33,214 bases of DNA from Chara braunii (GCA_003427395.1 BFEA01000046.1:683855-717068), one strand, 5' to 3'; positions 17,883 through 28,648 are shown, counted from the stretch's first letter. Numbers and translations: made by a program. Notes: generated from the sequence alone by a model not told the origin.

Positions 17883-20135
17883 GAAGGAGACGGGGGAGGG
17901 AGGAGGTACAAGGTGCTTGGCTATAGTGGATGGGTAAAAGGGATGGAGGAGGAAGAAGGTAGAAGGTGCTTGGCTATGGTAGATGGATGAGGGAGATGGA
18001 GGGGGAAGAAGGTGAAAGATGCATAGCTATGGTGGACCTGTGAAGGAGAAGGGGGAGGAAGAAGGTGGAAGGTGCTTGGCTATCGTGGATGGGTGTGGGG
18101 GATGGACGAGGAAGAAGGTGGAAGGTGCTTGGCTATGGCGGATGGGTAAAGGAAATGGAGGAGGAGGAAGGTAGGGGGTGCTTGGATATGGTGGATGGGT
18201 GGAGGAGATGGAGGAGGAAGAGGGTGGAAGGTGTTTGGCTATGGTGGATGGGTGGTCAAGATGGAGGAGGAAGAGGGTGGAAGGTGTTTGGCTATGGTGG
18301 ATGAATGAGGGAGATGGAGGATGAAGAAGGTAGAAGGTGCTTGGCTATAGTGGATGGGTGAAGGAGATGGAGGAGGAAGAAGGTAGAAGGTGCTTGGCTA
18401 TGGTGGATGGGTGGAGGAGATGGAGGAGGAAGGTGGAAGGTGCTTGGCTATGGTGTATGGATGAAGGAGATGAAGGAGGAAGAAGGTGGGAGGTGCTTCG
18501 CTATGGTGGATGGGTGAAGGAGATGAAGGAGGAAGAAGATGGAAGGTGCTTGGCTATGGTGGATGGATAAGGGAGATGGAGGAGGAAGAAGGTGGAAGGT
18601 GCTTGGCTATTTTGGATGGATGAGGGAGATGGAGGAGGAAGAAGGTAGGGGGGTGCTTCGCTATGGTGGATGGGTGTAGGAGATGGAGGAGGAAAAAGGT
18701 GGAAGGTGCTTGGTTATGGCGGATGGGTGAAGGGGGCGGAGGAGGAAGAAGGTGGAAGGTGTTTGGCTATGGTGGATAGGTGTAGGAGATAGAGGAGGAA
18801 GAAGGTGGAAGGTGCTTAGCTATGGCGGATGGATGAAGGAGATGGAGGAGGAAGAAGGTAGGAGGTGCTTGGCTATGGTGGATGGGTGTGAGAGATGGAG
18901 GAGGAAGAAAGTGGAAGGTGCGTGGCTATGGTGGATGGGTGACGGAGATGGAGGAGGANNNNNNNNNNNNNNNNNNNNNNNNNNNNNNNNNNNNNNNNNN
19001 NNNNNNNNNNNNNNNNNNNNNNNNNNNNNNNNNNNNNNNNNNNNNNNNNNNNNNNNNNNNNNNNNNNNNNNNNNNNNNNNNNNNNNNNNNNNNNNNNNNN
19101 NNNNNNNNNNNNNNNNNNNNNNNNNNNNNNNNNNNNNNNNNNNNNNNNNNNNNNNNNNNNNNNNNNNNNNNNNNNNNNNNNNNNNNNNNNNNNNNNNNNN
19201 NNNNNNNNNNNNNNNNNNNNNNNNNNNNNNNNNNNNNNNNNNNNNNNNNNNNNNNNNNNNNNNNNNNNNNNNNNNNNNNNNNNNNNNNNNNNNNNNNNNN
19301 NNNNNNNNNNNNNNNNNNNNNNNNNNNNNNNNNGGCTATGGTGGATGGATGAGGGAGATGGAGGAGGAAGAAGGTGGAAGGTGCTTGACTATGGTGGATG
19401 GATGAGGGAGATGGAGGAGGAAGAAGGTAAGGGGGTGCTTGGCTATGGTGGATGGGTGGAGAAGATGGAGGAGGAAGAAGGTGGAAGGTGCTTGGCTATG
19501 GTGGATGGATGAGGAAGATGGAGGAGGAAGGTGCTTGGCTATGGTGGATGGATGAGGGAGATGGAGGAGGAAGAAGGTAAGGGGGTGCTTGGCTATGGTG
19601 GATGCGTGTGGGAGATGGAGGAGGAAGAAGGTGGAAGGTGCTGGGCTATGGCGGACGGGTCAAGGTGACGGAGGAGGAAGAAGGTGGAAGGTGCTTGGTT
19701 ATGGTGGATAGGTGTGAGAGATGGAGGAGGAAGAAGGTGGAAGGTGCTTGGCTATGGCAGATGGAGGAAGGAGATGGAGGAGGAAGAAGGTAGGAGGTGC
19801 CTGGCTATGGTGGATGGGTGTGAGAGAGGGAGAAGGAAGAAGGTGGAAGGTGCGTGGCTATGGTGGATGGGTGACGGAGACGGAGGAGGAAGAAGGTGGG
19901 AGGTGCTTGGCTATGGTGGATGGATGAAGGAGATGGAGGAGGAAGAAGGTAAGGGGGTGCTTGGCTATGGTGGATGGGCGTGGGAGATGGTGGAGGAAGG
20001 AGGTGAACGGTGGTTGTCTATGGTGGATGGGTGTAGGGAATGGTGGAGGAAGGAGTTGCACGGTGGGTGGCTATGGTGGATGGGTATAGGGAGTGGTGGA
20101 GGAAGGAGGTGCAAGGTGGTTGGCTTTGGTTGCAC
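17883..20135. repeat. 53-bp minisatellite, purine-rich plus strand
   Basis: Units contain GGTGCTTGGCTATGGTGGAT followed by GGGTGAAGGAGATGGAGGAG and GAAGAAGGTGGAA. The GCTT anchor occurs at 18074, 18127 and 18180 (53-bp steps), and the step holds over most of the array. About 35 copies are visible around the gap; the last few (from about 19980) are more diverged and read GGAGGTG.ACGGTGG. Since 53 is not a multiple of three, every frame passes through all three registers, giving long Trp/Gly/Glu-rich ORFs that are not genes. Confidence 0.97.
18959..19333. other. assembly gap of 375 N
   Basis: Runs of N inside the 53-bp minisatellite; both edges are within repeat units. The true copy number is therefore unknown and the gap length may be nominal. 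Confidence 1.
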
Positions 20136-20224
20136 CCCGTCATTCTAAATACCCGGGGCCCATCTATCTACTAAGCCTGATTTCGTTTCACTCATCCTAT
20201 TGTAGTCACACCAAAGTCACAGTC

Positions 20225-20360
20225 TCGTATTTTTGCAGAAAGTTACAGAAATCACCGAGTTTGCAGAAGTTACAGATTCGCGGACGACACAGATTTCTCA
20301 GGCAATTGCAGATTTTGCAGAACTTACAGGTTTTGCAGAGCAATACAGAGTTTAGCCAGG
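20225..20360. repeat. short degenerate TTTTGCAGA / TTACAG repeat
   Basis: The words TTTTGCAGAAAGTTACAG, TTTGCAGAAGTTACAG, TTTTGCAGAACTTACAG and TTTTGCAGAGCAATACAG occur in succession with variable spacers of about 20-40 bases. It sits between the 53-bp array and the CA tracts. Confidence 0.6.
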
Positions 20361-20384
20361 GGTACAGATCCACAGCATACCCCC

Positions 20385-20386
<2 letters not shown>

Positions 20387-20423
<37 letters not shown>

Positions 20424-20446
20424 ACACACACACACACACATACACA
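20387..20446. repeat. (CA)n microsatellite, interrupted
   Basis: About 30 CA units with two CATA interruptions. Confidence 0.97.
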
Positions 20447-20503
20447 GATTTGCAGATCACGGGGGGGGCTGCACAGTGTTAGTGGGGGCCGAAACATAGC
20501 TTA

Positions 20504-20506
<3 letters not shown>

Positions 20507-20549
<43 letters not shown>
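20507..20549. repeat. second (CA)n microsatellite
   Basis: About 21 CA units, 60 bases after the first tract; a run of eight or nine G (20461-20468) lies between them. Confidence 0.97.
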
Positions 20550-20550
<1 letters not shown>

Positions 20551-20580
20551 TCACACTTTGATCAGCAGACGAGAACCGGA

Positions 20581-21490
20581 GCACAACTACACTACTGCAT
20601 GAGTGAAAACACAAGTGTGAACAGTCGAAATCACCAAGGAAGAGCACCACAACACTCAAGGATAGGTCGGAGCACTACTACCTACAGCTTGAGTGAAGAA
20701 CACAAGTGTGAACAACCCGAATCACCAAGGAAAAACAGCGGAACATTCATGGGTGAATCGGACCACTACTACCTACTCCATGAGTGAAAACACAAGTGTG
20801 AACAGCCCGAATCACCAAAGAAGAACAGCGGAACATTCATGGGCGAATCGGACCACTACTACCTACTGCATGAGTGAAGAGCACAAGTGTGAACAGCCCG
20901 AATCACCAAGGAAGGACAACAGAACATTCACGGGTGAATCGGACCACTACTATCAACTACATGAGCGAAAACACAAGTATGAACAACCCAATTCCCCAAC
21001 GAAGAACAACGGAACATTCATAGGTGAATCGGACCACTACTACCTGCAGCACGAGTAAAAACACAAGTATGAACAGCCCAATTCCCCAAGGACGAACAGC
21101 AGAACATTCATGGGTGAATCGGACCACTACTACCTACTGCATGAGTGAAGAACACAAGTGTGAACAGCCCGAATCACCAAGGAAGAACAGCATAACATTT
21201 ATGGGTGAATCGGACCACAACTACCTACTGCATGAGTGAAAACACAAGTACGAACAACCCAATTCCCCAAGGAAGAACAGCGGAACATTCATGGGTGAAT
21301 CGGACCACTGCTACCTACTGCATGAGTCAAAATACAAGTATGAACAGCCCAATTCCCCAAGGAAGAACAACGGAACATTCATGGGTGGATCGGAGCACTG
21401 CTACCTACTGCATGAGTGAAACCACAAGTGTGAACATCCCAAATTACCAAGGAAAAACATCACAACACTCAGCGATGAATCGCTACACTG
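20581..21490. repeat. 90-bp satellite, subfamily 1
   Basis: About ten units of 90-91 bp; the anchor GGGTGAATCG (or GGGCGAATCG, AGGTGAATCG) lies at 20751, 20841, 20932, 21022 and 21112. Units carry CACTACTACCTACTGCATGA, then GTGAAAACACAAG or GTGAAGAACACAAG, and GAACATTCATG. Variants alternate: units with GAAGAAC and CCCGAATCACC, and units with AAGTATGAACA and CCCAATTCCCC. Ninety is a multiple of three, so 30-residue peptide repeats stay open (HKCEQPESPRK in one frame, NTSVNSPNHQG in another). I treat these as non-genic. Confidence 0.95.
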
Positions 21491-22785
21491 CCTAGTGCCA
21501 AATGACAGAAAGACAAGCACTTGAACAGCCAATATCAACAGGAAAGTTCAGCGGACCATTCAGGGGTGAACCGCTACACTACCTAGTGTCAAATGAGAGA
21601 AAAATAAGCACTTGAACAGCCAATATCAGTAGGAAAGTTCAGCGGAACATTCAGAGGTGAATCGCTATACTACCTAGTGTCAAATGAGAGAAAGACAAAC
21701 ACTTAAACAACCAATATCAACAGAAAAGTTCAGCGGAACATTCAGGGGTGAATTGCTGCACTACCTAGTGCCAAATGAGAGAAAAACAAACACTTGAACA
21801 ACCAATATCAACACGAAAGTTCAGCGGAACATTCAAGGGTGAATCGCTACACTACCTAGTGCCAAATGAGAAAAAGACAAGCACTTGAACAGCCAATATC
21901 CGCAGGAAAGTTCAGCGGAACATTCAAGGGTGAATCGCTACACTACCTAGTGCCAAATGAGAGAGAGACAAGCACTTGAACAACCAATATCAACAGGAAA
22001 GTTCAATGGAACATTCAGGGGTGAATCGCTACATTACCTAGTTCCCAATGAGAGAAAGACAAGCACTTGAATAACCAATATCAACAGCGAAGTTCAGCGG
22101 AACATTCAGGGGTGAATCGCTATATTACCTAGTGTCAAATGAGAGAAAGACAAACACTTGAAAAGTCAATATCAACAGGAAAGTTCAGCGGAACATTCAT
22201 GGGTGAATCGCTATACTACCTAGTGTCAAATGAGAGAAAGACAAACACTTGAACAACCAATATCAACATGAAAGATCAGCGGAACATTAAGGGGTAAATC
22301 GCTACACTACCTAGTGCCAAATGAGAGAAAAATAAGCACTTGAACATCCAATATCAACAGGAAAGTTCAGTGGAACATTCAGGGGTGAATGGCTATACTA
22401 CCTAGTGTCAAATGAGAGAACGACAAATACTTGAACAACCAATATCAACAGGAAAGATCAGCGGAACATTCAGGGGTGAATCGCTACACTACCTAGTGCC
22501 AAATGAGAGAAAAATAAGCACTTAAACATCCAATATGAACAGGAAAATTCAGTGGAACACTCAGGGGTGAATCGCTATACTACCTAGTGTCAAATGAGAG
22601 AAAGACAAACACTCTAACAACCATTATCAACAGGAAAGTTCAGCGGAACATTCAGGGGAGAATCGCTACACTACCTAGTGCCAAATGAGAAAAAAACAAG
22701 CACTTGAACAACCAATATCTACAAGAAAGTTCAGCGAAACATTCAGGGGTGGATCGCAACTCAAACTGCTACCAAAAGAGAGCAA
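21491..22785. repeat. 91-bp satellite, subfamily 2
   Basis: About 14 units related to subfamily 1: both share AGCGGAACATTCA.GGGTGAATCG, but here this is followed by CTACACTACCTAGTGCCAAA and TGAGAGAAAGACAAGCACTT. Steps are 91 bp (GAATCG at 21841, 21932 and 22023). The change of unit type is abrupt near 21440-21500. Frames are closed because of the 91-bp step. Two degraded units (to about 22870) follow on the right. Confidence 0.95.
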
Positions 22786-22884
22786 AATGGAAGAATGAAC
22801 AGGCCCAAACACAATGGGAGGGCAGCGGAGCATCGTAGGATGAATCGCAACTCAAACTTCTACCACGTAGGTGGAAATCAAGAG

Positions 22885-23080
22885 AGATCAAAGAGAAGAG
22901 GAAGGAGGAAGAAGAAAAAGAGGAAGAAGAAGAAGAAGAAGATGAAGAAGAATGAGAGGGAGGAGAAAAAAGAAGAAGAAGAAGAGGGAGAAGAAGAAGA
23001 AGAAGAAGAAGAAGAAGAAGGAGAAGAAGAAGAGGAACCGAAAGAAGAAGAAGATGAAGAAAAAGAAAAAGAAAAAGAAA

Positions 23081-23110
<30 letters not shown>
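22885..23110. repeat. GAA-rich polypurine tract, about 225 bp
   Basis: Almost pure A/G on the plus strand, mainly GAA with AAAAGAAAAAG variants, ending sharply at TTTTTTCCCCC. It continues from the AGAGAGATCAAAGAGAAGAGG part of a degraded satellite unit, from which it may have expanded. Lys/Glu ORFs over it are simple-sequence artefacts. Such purine tracts can adopt triplex structures. Confidence 0.95.
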
Positions 23111-23111
<1 letters not shown>

Positions 23112-23149
23112 TTTTTCCCCCACTCACCTCTATTGTTGACCTGCAGGTG

Positions 23150-23665
23150 GAGTCTCAACCTTGATGCTCACTTCCTTGCTATGGCTTCCACCCTCCTCAA
23201 ACTCATCTCCTCCTCCTCTATCACCTTCTCCTAAAGCTATGGCAGACCTCTTTTGTTTTGGCTACGGAGTCCCTCCCTCTAGGAGGGCTCGTGGGACCTC
23301 CTCTACCCTCTCTCTCTTACCCACAGCCTGGGGGCTATGGCGGACTACCTCCCTTACTGCTACCAGCCATTAGGGTCTCCTCCTCTAGCCTATCACTATC
23401 ACCAAGCTCCAAGCTTTCAGCGGTTCACCTCCCCTCACTCCCAAGTGAGTAAAGCTCTCTCACAGGCTCATTTGGGCAGCATGGGCTCTCCACATGCAAA
23501 TGTGAGAGTGGGCGAACTGAATCCCCAGCTCATATAGGCTGAAACTGGTGTACGGCCCAGCCTATGCGCCTCCCCATGTGCCTCAAGGTGAACCGAGGTA
23601 CCCCCAAGGCAATTTTCAATCACTTGGCCCTCCTGGGGGTACGAGGGCCTTATTTTGGCCAGGTA
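23150..23665 (+). pseudogene. possible broken exon(s) for a Pro/Tyr/Gly-rich protein
   Basis: Three plus-strand frames in succession look protein-like and share a Pro/Tyr/Gln/Gly bias: SLSYPQPGGYGGLPP (about 23300-23350), YCYQPLGSPPLAYHYHQAPS (about 23350-23420) and VYGPAYAPPHVPQGEPRYPQ (about 23550-23610). Changing frames at two points would join them, as in a decayed gene or retrocopy; alternatively introns separate them. GTGAGTAAAG at 23445 is a good donor word. Low-complexity Pro/Tyr/Gly-rich segments are common in RNA-binding and cell-wall proteins, but nothing here chooses. It follows the GAA tract immediately. Confidence 0.35.
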
Positions 23666-24734
23666 CATGAAGTTTGGGTGGCTGGTACCAACTCAGACTA
23701 CCCTTTGGCCTCCCTTGGCCTCTTTTCAGTTTTAAAAATGTTGGCTCATAGGGTCCCCATGCCCAAGGAGCAGCCTTACTTCAAAAACAAGGCCCTAGAG
23801 GCCCATTTCCTTGTTTTTCTGATCTTGGCCTAATTTTGTGTAGGCCGTTGCATTTTTCCGAGCGGCGGAGCAACTTCAGCCTTGGATCTGCCTGAGATCT
23901 AAGGTTCACAATATTCCGAGTTCCCCCATGGTAGCCCTTGCCTCAATTTTGGGGCCCAAAGTCCACATTTCCAATTTCTGATGCATCTGGCTCTCCTTTT
24001 GGGCCAAATGCACAATTTTGTCCCCTTCCCTCTTTTGTTTCTTTCCATTTTGGGTCGCCAACTCATTCCGGAGCTAGCCCTTTTGTGTTGGCCCTCAAAA
24101 AACGGCCAGATCCTCTCCACCATGAGATCTGATCTCAGATCCATGGCCCAAAAGAAAACCGGCCAACTCATTTCTGCATTTTCCATTATTTTATCTGTTT
24201 TAATTCAGATTTTGTAGACATAATGCCCCTAGGGCCATATCTCTGCAATCCGGACTACCCTCCTTGAATTTAGGAGGGATGAGGTCATCGTAGGGACCTA
24301 CCAATCCCTACTGCAGCAATCCCAACAGGCCGGCACATTTCCCTCCACTCATTTCTCCCCTTTTGTCTCATTCTCTCTCCATTTTCTCTCATTTTTCTCT
24401 TTTTTTCTTTTATTTTCGCTGTGACAAGTGTCAAACAGCTGTGCACCCTCCTTCCTAGTCTCTAGAACCTCATTCAAGATGAAATTCATGGCAGGTACCT
24501 GGCCGTTGCATCTCGGATTACCATAATGGCATCCCCATGTTCCTAGGGGGCTCCATTTTGCCTCTGTTAAGCCCAAAGTTTAGCCCCCTTGCTAATATTC
24601 TTTGGTCGTCAAGATCCTTGATCTTGATGGTGCACCTTGCTTTAATTATTTGCACCTCACGTCACTCCTTGCTTTTTCTTTTGGGACGCCACGAGTCCCC
24701 GTCACTTGTCTCACGCTATTCCTTGGTACTCGTC
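23666..24734. other. no gene recognised
   Basis: Plain sequence with several GGCC-containing short words and a T/C-rich run (24350-24420). Short ORFs on both strands (at most about 95 codons) show no motif. Confidence 0.5.
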
Positions 24735-24945
24735 CCGCCGTGGACCGCCGACACTTATCCCGTCGGTGGTCCCTGACACCTAGTCCCATCGGCGGTCCCC
24801 GACACTTAGTCTCGTCAGCGGTTCCCGACACGTAGTCCCGTCGGCAGTCCCCGACACTTAGTCCCGCCGGCGGCCCCCGACACTTAGCCCCATCGGCGGT
24901 CCCCGACACTTAGTCCCGTCGGCCGTCCCCGACACTTAGTCCCCA
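24735..24945. repeat. 26-bp GC-rich tandem repeat, eight copies
   Basis: The word CCGACACTTAGTCCC recurs with its anchor at 24774, 24800, 24826 and 24852 (26-bp steps) and continues to about 24945. Units contain GTCGGCGGTCCCCGAC, in which GTCGG and CCGAC are complementary. There are no unique spacers between copies. Confidence 0.95.
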
Positions 24946-25285
24946 CTACCATTGCTCTCCCTTTGGTCTCATGCATCCCCTTGGCCTCCGTCGTCTCGAA
25001 CTCTAGTGCCTCGTCTGTCCTCAGGCTGCGCCGTTCCACGCCCAAGCCTCCACGCTCGTTCTCCTGCCACTGCTAGCTCTTTAACCCTGGGCGTCGTTGC
25101 TCTCGGCAGCCTAGTCCTTTGTTCTTTCTCTTCCCGTTCCTTCTTATTCCCGATTTCTCTGCCGTGCACAAATTGGCTCTATACAAACTCTCGAGTGATG
25201 GGAAGTCATTCGGGACCCACTGGTCCCGATATCGCGTACAGGAGCTCTCAGCGAGCTAGTGAGGTCATGCGCAGCTGTGTGCGAA
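24946..25285. other. no gene recognised
   Basis: GC-rich sequence with a plus-strand ORF running 24952-25341 (129 codons, Ser/Leu/Arg-rich). No motif; the ORF crosses into the degenerate repeat that follows. Confidence 0.4.
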
Positions 25286-25620
25286 AGTTCTCAGCATGCG
25301 AGCATCGAGGGGCCATCGCTAGGCTACGTGCGAGGAGATAAAGAGTTGCTTACGGGAAACGAGCGCCGAGATCTGAGAGGCAGTCAGCAGAGCACGTTCG
25401 AGGAGGTAACGAGCCTGTGCGCCGGAGCTTTCGTGACGCACGCGTCGAGCGGCCTCCGAGAGGCAGCGCGCGAGGAGGCGGCGAGCCCACGTGTAGTAAG
25501 TTTCAGCAAGCGAAGGCCAGGGGGAGTGACGGTCACGGGGAGTTCTCAGTGCGGAAACGTTGAGGGAGGCCATAGCGAGGAGCACGTGCAAGGAGGTAAC
25601 GGGCTAGCACTCGGTTGTTC
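25286..25620. repeat. degenerate repeat with GCGAGGAGGTAACGAG words
   Basis: Related words GTGCGAGGAGATAAAGAG, GTTCGAGGAGGTAACGAG, GCGCGAGGAGGCGGCGAG and GTGCAAGGAGGTAACGGG occur near 25330, 25396, 25470 and 25586, each preceded by a CATCG/GTCGAG...GGCC stretch. Spacing varies (about 65-115 bases), so this is an old, eroded array. CpG-rich. Confidence 0.55.
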
Positions 25621-26289
25621 GAAGTAAGGAGGCGTCTGCACCATGAATTGAGGTCGGGCGGTGCGAGAGACGTCCCAGTCGCGGGGCGAGTCGGCCGAAA
25701 AGAAGGAACAGGCTCGTGCTTCGGGAAGCCGTCGAAGACCACGGACTGTTCCTGGAGTATGACAGATAGGACTCACTATGGCCAGAGCATCAAGAGGCGA
25801 GAGGGGGGGATCGGGTCTGGTTTCACTAATAATGCTGAAAATACTATTTCGACGTCGCTTCCTTGGTGACCTCTGACAGCGCTCGGCTCGCGTCGGGCTG
25901 CTCTTCCGCCCTCGGCTCACGGTGACGATTGTCTGTGGGCACCTGGGCGAGGCAGTTCGGTCTCCAACATTCATTATTCTTCCCTTTTGGTCTAAGCATT
26001 GGAAGGCAAGCAGGGAGGCCCCGTATACGCAATGCGTTTTTTTTCCCCCAGTTCGCCTAGCATTTCGGTTGAAGCATGCAAGGGGTATAGGCTCCTAAAG
26101 GCTTCGGAAAGAGGAGGAGATAGAGAAAGAAAGAGAGGGTGAGAGAGAGCGAGTGAGACAAAGAGAGAGAAAGAGAAGGAGAGAGCGGAAGAGAGAGAGA
26201 GTAAAAGGGAGATGGAAATTCGGGGGAGGACCAGGGGAGAGGGAAGACTGAAGTCGGGACCGCGCCACGTTCGGAGAGTCGAATTCTGT
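25621..26289. other. no gene recognised; GA-rich tract at 26100-26215
   Basis: The minus strand has a 142-codon ORF (25546-25974) and the plus strand an 84-codon one, both without motifs. From 26100 to 26215 the plus strand is almost pure A/G (AGAGAGAAAGAG type), an interrupted GA microsatellite. Confidence 0.5.
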
Positions 26290-26895
26290 CGGGGCTCAGC
26301 TATTTCAATTTGTTCTCTGACAAATTACTTTGCGCAAACGGGTCTTATTCGGGGTCCAGCTGTTCGGGTCTGATCTCTGAAAAATTACGTCGCATAAACA
26401 GTCATATCTCTGAAAAATTACTCTGCACAAACGAGTTTTATTTGGGGCTTAGCTGCTTGAAACTGTTACGTTGCATAAACGGGTCTCGACTGTTTGAATC
26501 TGTTCTCTGGAAAATTACTTTGCGCTAACGCGACTTATTTGGGGATTAGTTGTTCGAATTCGTTCACTGAAAAGTTACTGGGGCTCAGCCGTTCGAATCT
26601 GATCTCTGAAAAATTACGTTGCATAAACTGGTCTCATTAGGAGCTCGGCTGTTCGGATCTGTTCTCCGAAAAGTTACTTTGCATGTACGGATCTCATTTG
26701 GGGCTCAGTTGCACGAATGCGTTCTCCAAAAACTTCTTTGCATACACGGGCCTCCCTTTGGAGGTTCGACTGTTGGAGTCTCTTATTATAGAAGTACTCC
26801 GGATACGAACCTCTCATAAGGTTGCCCGCTTGAGTCTTTTTTCGGAAAAGTACCATGGGCGTGCCCAACGGTTTTTTTAGGGCTCCTTTGATCGA
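26290..26895. repeat. 60-bp tandem repeat, about ten diverged copies
   Basis: Units contain GGGGCTCAGCTGTTCGAATC, GTTCTCTGAAAAATTAC and TTGCATAAACGGGTCTCATT. The word GTTCGAATCT or variants lies at 26591, 26651 and 26711 (60-bp steps). Two units in the left part are shortened. Copies become steadily more diverged to the right, where only TCGGAAAAGTAC and GGGCTC remain. Confidence 0.85.
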
Positions 26896-27475
26896 GCCTG
26901 GTTGCAGAAAAATCCGTCGTTAGCAAGGAAGGTCTCTCGATGGGCGAGGTCGGTCCAACACTCACTTGGAGGGTTCGCGGGGTATTGTGAAGGGTATCTA
27001 GCCAGACGAGAATCCTCTCCGCGAGGGAGAGATAACAGCGACCTCTCTGGCCGACACCGGTCTTAGAAATCTTTTATTTTGATTCAGAACAACAAAGAAT
27101 AATGCAAATAATAATGATGGGATTTTGAGATGTTATGCACGTATCAATCCTACGATTTTCTGATTTTGAGAATTGTGACAGAATCATCAAGAAATATAAT
27201 CATCGGCAATGACAATGCAAGAAAACAAGACTGACGGACTCGAGCAATGGCAAGGTTAAATGAGGGAAAAATGGGAGCTCATAATAGTCTCAGAAAGCAC
27301 ACATGAAGGAAGCATATCCAACACCAGTCAAGAGTTCTCAATCCTCCCTCAGAATCTCATGCTCAATCTGTCATTTTGTTGTGCGCTTCTTGTGTCGCGA
27401 GCCATGTTCCCGTACTCTCTGAGTCTGTGGCCTCTGAATATAGTGTCACCTGAAGCCTGCTAGGTCTGAGTATTT
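26896..27475. other. no gene recognised
   Basis: The last recognisable repeat word is GCAGAAAAATCCG at about 26904. After that the sequence turns AT-rich (AATAATGCAAATAATAATGA at about 27095), a clear change from the GC-rich left. A 67-codon plus-strand ORF at 27260 has no motif. Confidence 0.45.
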
Positions 27476-28027
27476 TCATCCAAGTCCCATGATACGGAAA
27501 TCAATCATGGCACAAAACTCCTCCCATAGTGTAGGAAGATATGGCTGAGAAAAGATCCCTTGTCTAAGATGCGGGAACTCGGAAGGCTCAGTCACTGACT
27601 CGTAGTCGATTGTTGTAGGTGAAATGCACCTCTTTGCCAAATCCACCAGGTCACCCCAGTAAGAATCGCCAGTGAGAATAAAAGGGACTGGAGAATTAGG
27701 ATAGTTTGTATAGAACTTCGGTCTGAAGTTGCGGATCAGCTTCGTACCACTCTCGTCAAGTTCTCCTTCCCTCTCCTCAAGATGCCTTGCTTCTGAGAGC
27801 CAAACTCAATCGAAGTGCTTATGGGCCTCCTTCCTTTTTTTCACATAGAGTCTTCAGTCATAAATAGTATCTGTTGCAAAGCTAGTGAGGACAGCGAAGA
27901 TTGACAAATCTCCCTGCCTAAAACAAACTGCATTGAAGTACTGATACTGAATTGCTTCCTTAAGTGAGATCATGTTGAGACTAACCAATACTGATCCACT
28001 AACTGGAAATGACTGAACTGTACTCAT
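27476..28027 (-). pseudogene. possible decayed coding frame, 183 codons with two TGA
   Basis: The minus-strand frame from ATG 28025-28027 to TGA 27476-27478 has stops only at 27854 and 27806. The stretches read like a globular protein, for example LIRNFRPKFYTNYPNSPVPF and TGDSYWGDLVDLAKRC, with balanced composition and several Trp. The frame also stays open upstream to about 28100. The longest uninterrupted part is about 109 codons without an ATG. Open stretches of that length arise by chance in 33 kb, so composition is the main argument. I do not recognise the protein. Confidence 0.35.
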
Positions 28028-28067
28028 GAGTATGGTAGTTGTTGCTCCTCTGACTTTCTCAGGTTTA

Positions 28068-28646
28068 CTAAACTGCTTCCGTGACGTGGATGTTTCGATT
28101 ACTACTCGTGCTCTGACAATTTACTGTGTCCAATTGTGACCAATCCCAAATCTGGTTCGTTCTCCCTAGTCTGCGTCTTTTTCCCGTTTTCTTTATCCTC
28201 TTCAAAGTGATGATCTTAGAGTTAATAGGAAGAAGGCAAGATTTTACAATCATGCAGGGTTCACCGTATGCCATGCACACACGGAACCAGATATTGCTAC
28301 AGACTCGGAAGTACCACGGTCATGTACAGCGTAAGGTTCCACTAAACACGATCTGTCTTATCGTTACTCAGAGGATCTTCGTCCCTACCACCTAGACACA
28401 CACTATGGCAAGTACTCCTAATCACTGTCGGTACACATGCAGCCACTGAGTGTCATCTGTTACAACCCCTGGACTCTGGCTTCTCGAGCTCGAGGGTAGA
28501 CTCCTGGGATTATGCCACTAAACAATTACTGACAACTTCCTCGACATGACAGATTCACTCTCACCCGTTTTTTTCCCCCTTTTTCTCACAGGTTTCTTCC
28601 TGACGATCCTTCGGGGTAGAATAACGAAAACTCTGAGACTCAGGGC
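28068..28646 (-). pseudogene. possible continuation of the decayed frame, basic part
   Basis: The minus-strand frame that ends at 28068 can be followed up to 28646 with five stops. Its start is basic (PRRIVRKKPVRKRGKK) and its end contains WFRVCMAYGEPCMIV. It lies between two other protein-like frames of the same strand, in a different register, so it could be a middle piece of one decayed gene. The stop density is only about half that expected at random, so the support is weak. Confidence 0.2.
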
Positions 28647-28648
28647 TT

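Noticed and set aside
17883-20135. Long Trp/Gly/Glu-rich ORFs over the 53-bp array, up to 217 codons
   Set aside because: They follow from the repeat's lack of stop codons in all registers; part of the longest one is N.
22769-23164. Lys/Glu-rich and antisense Ser/Phe/Leu-rich ORFs over the GAA tract
   Set aside because: Simple-sequence translation in several frames and both strands.
23445-23465. GTGAGTAAAG...CACAG as a 21-base intron
   Set aside because: Far below the minimum length of spliceosomal introns; only the donor word might be real.
24735-24945. CRISPR-like array
   Set aside because: The 26-bp units are joined head to tail without unique spacers, and the context is eukaryotic.
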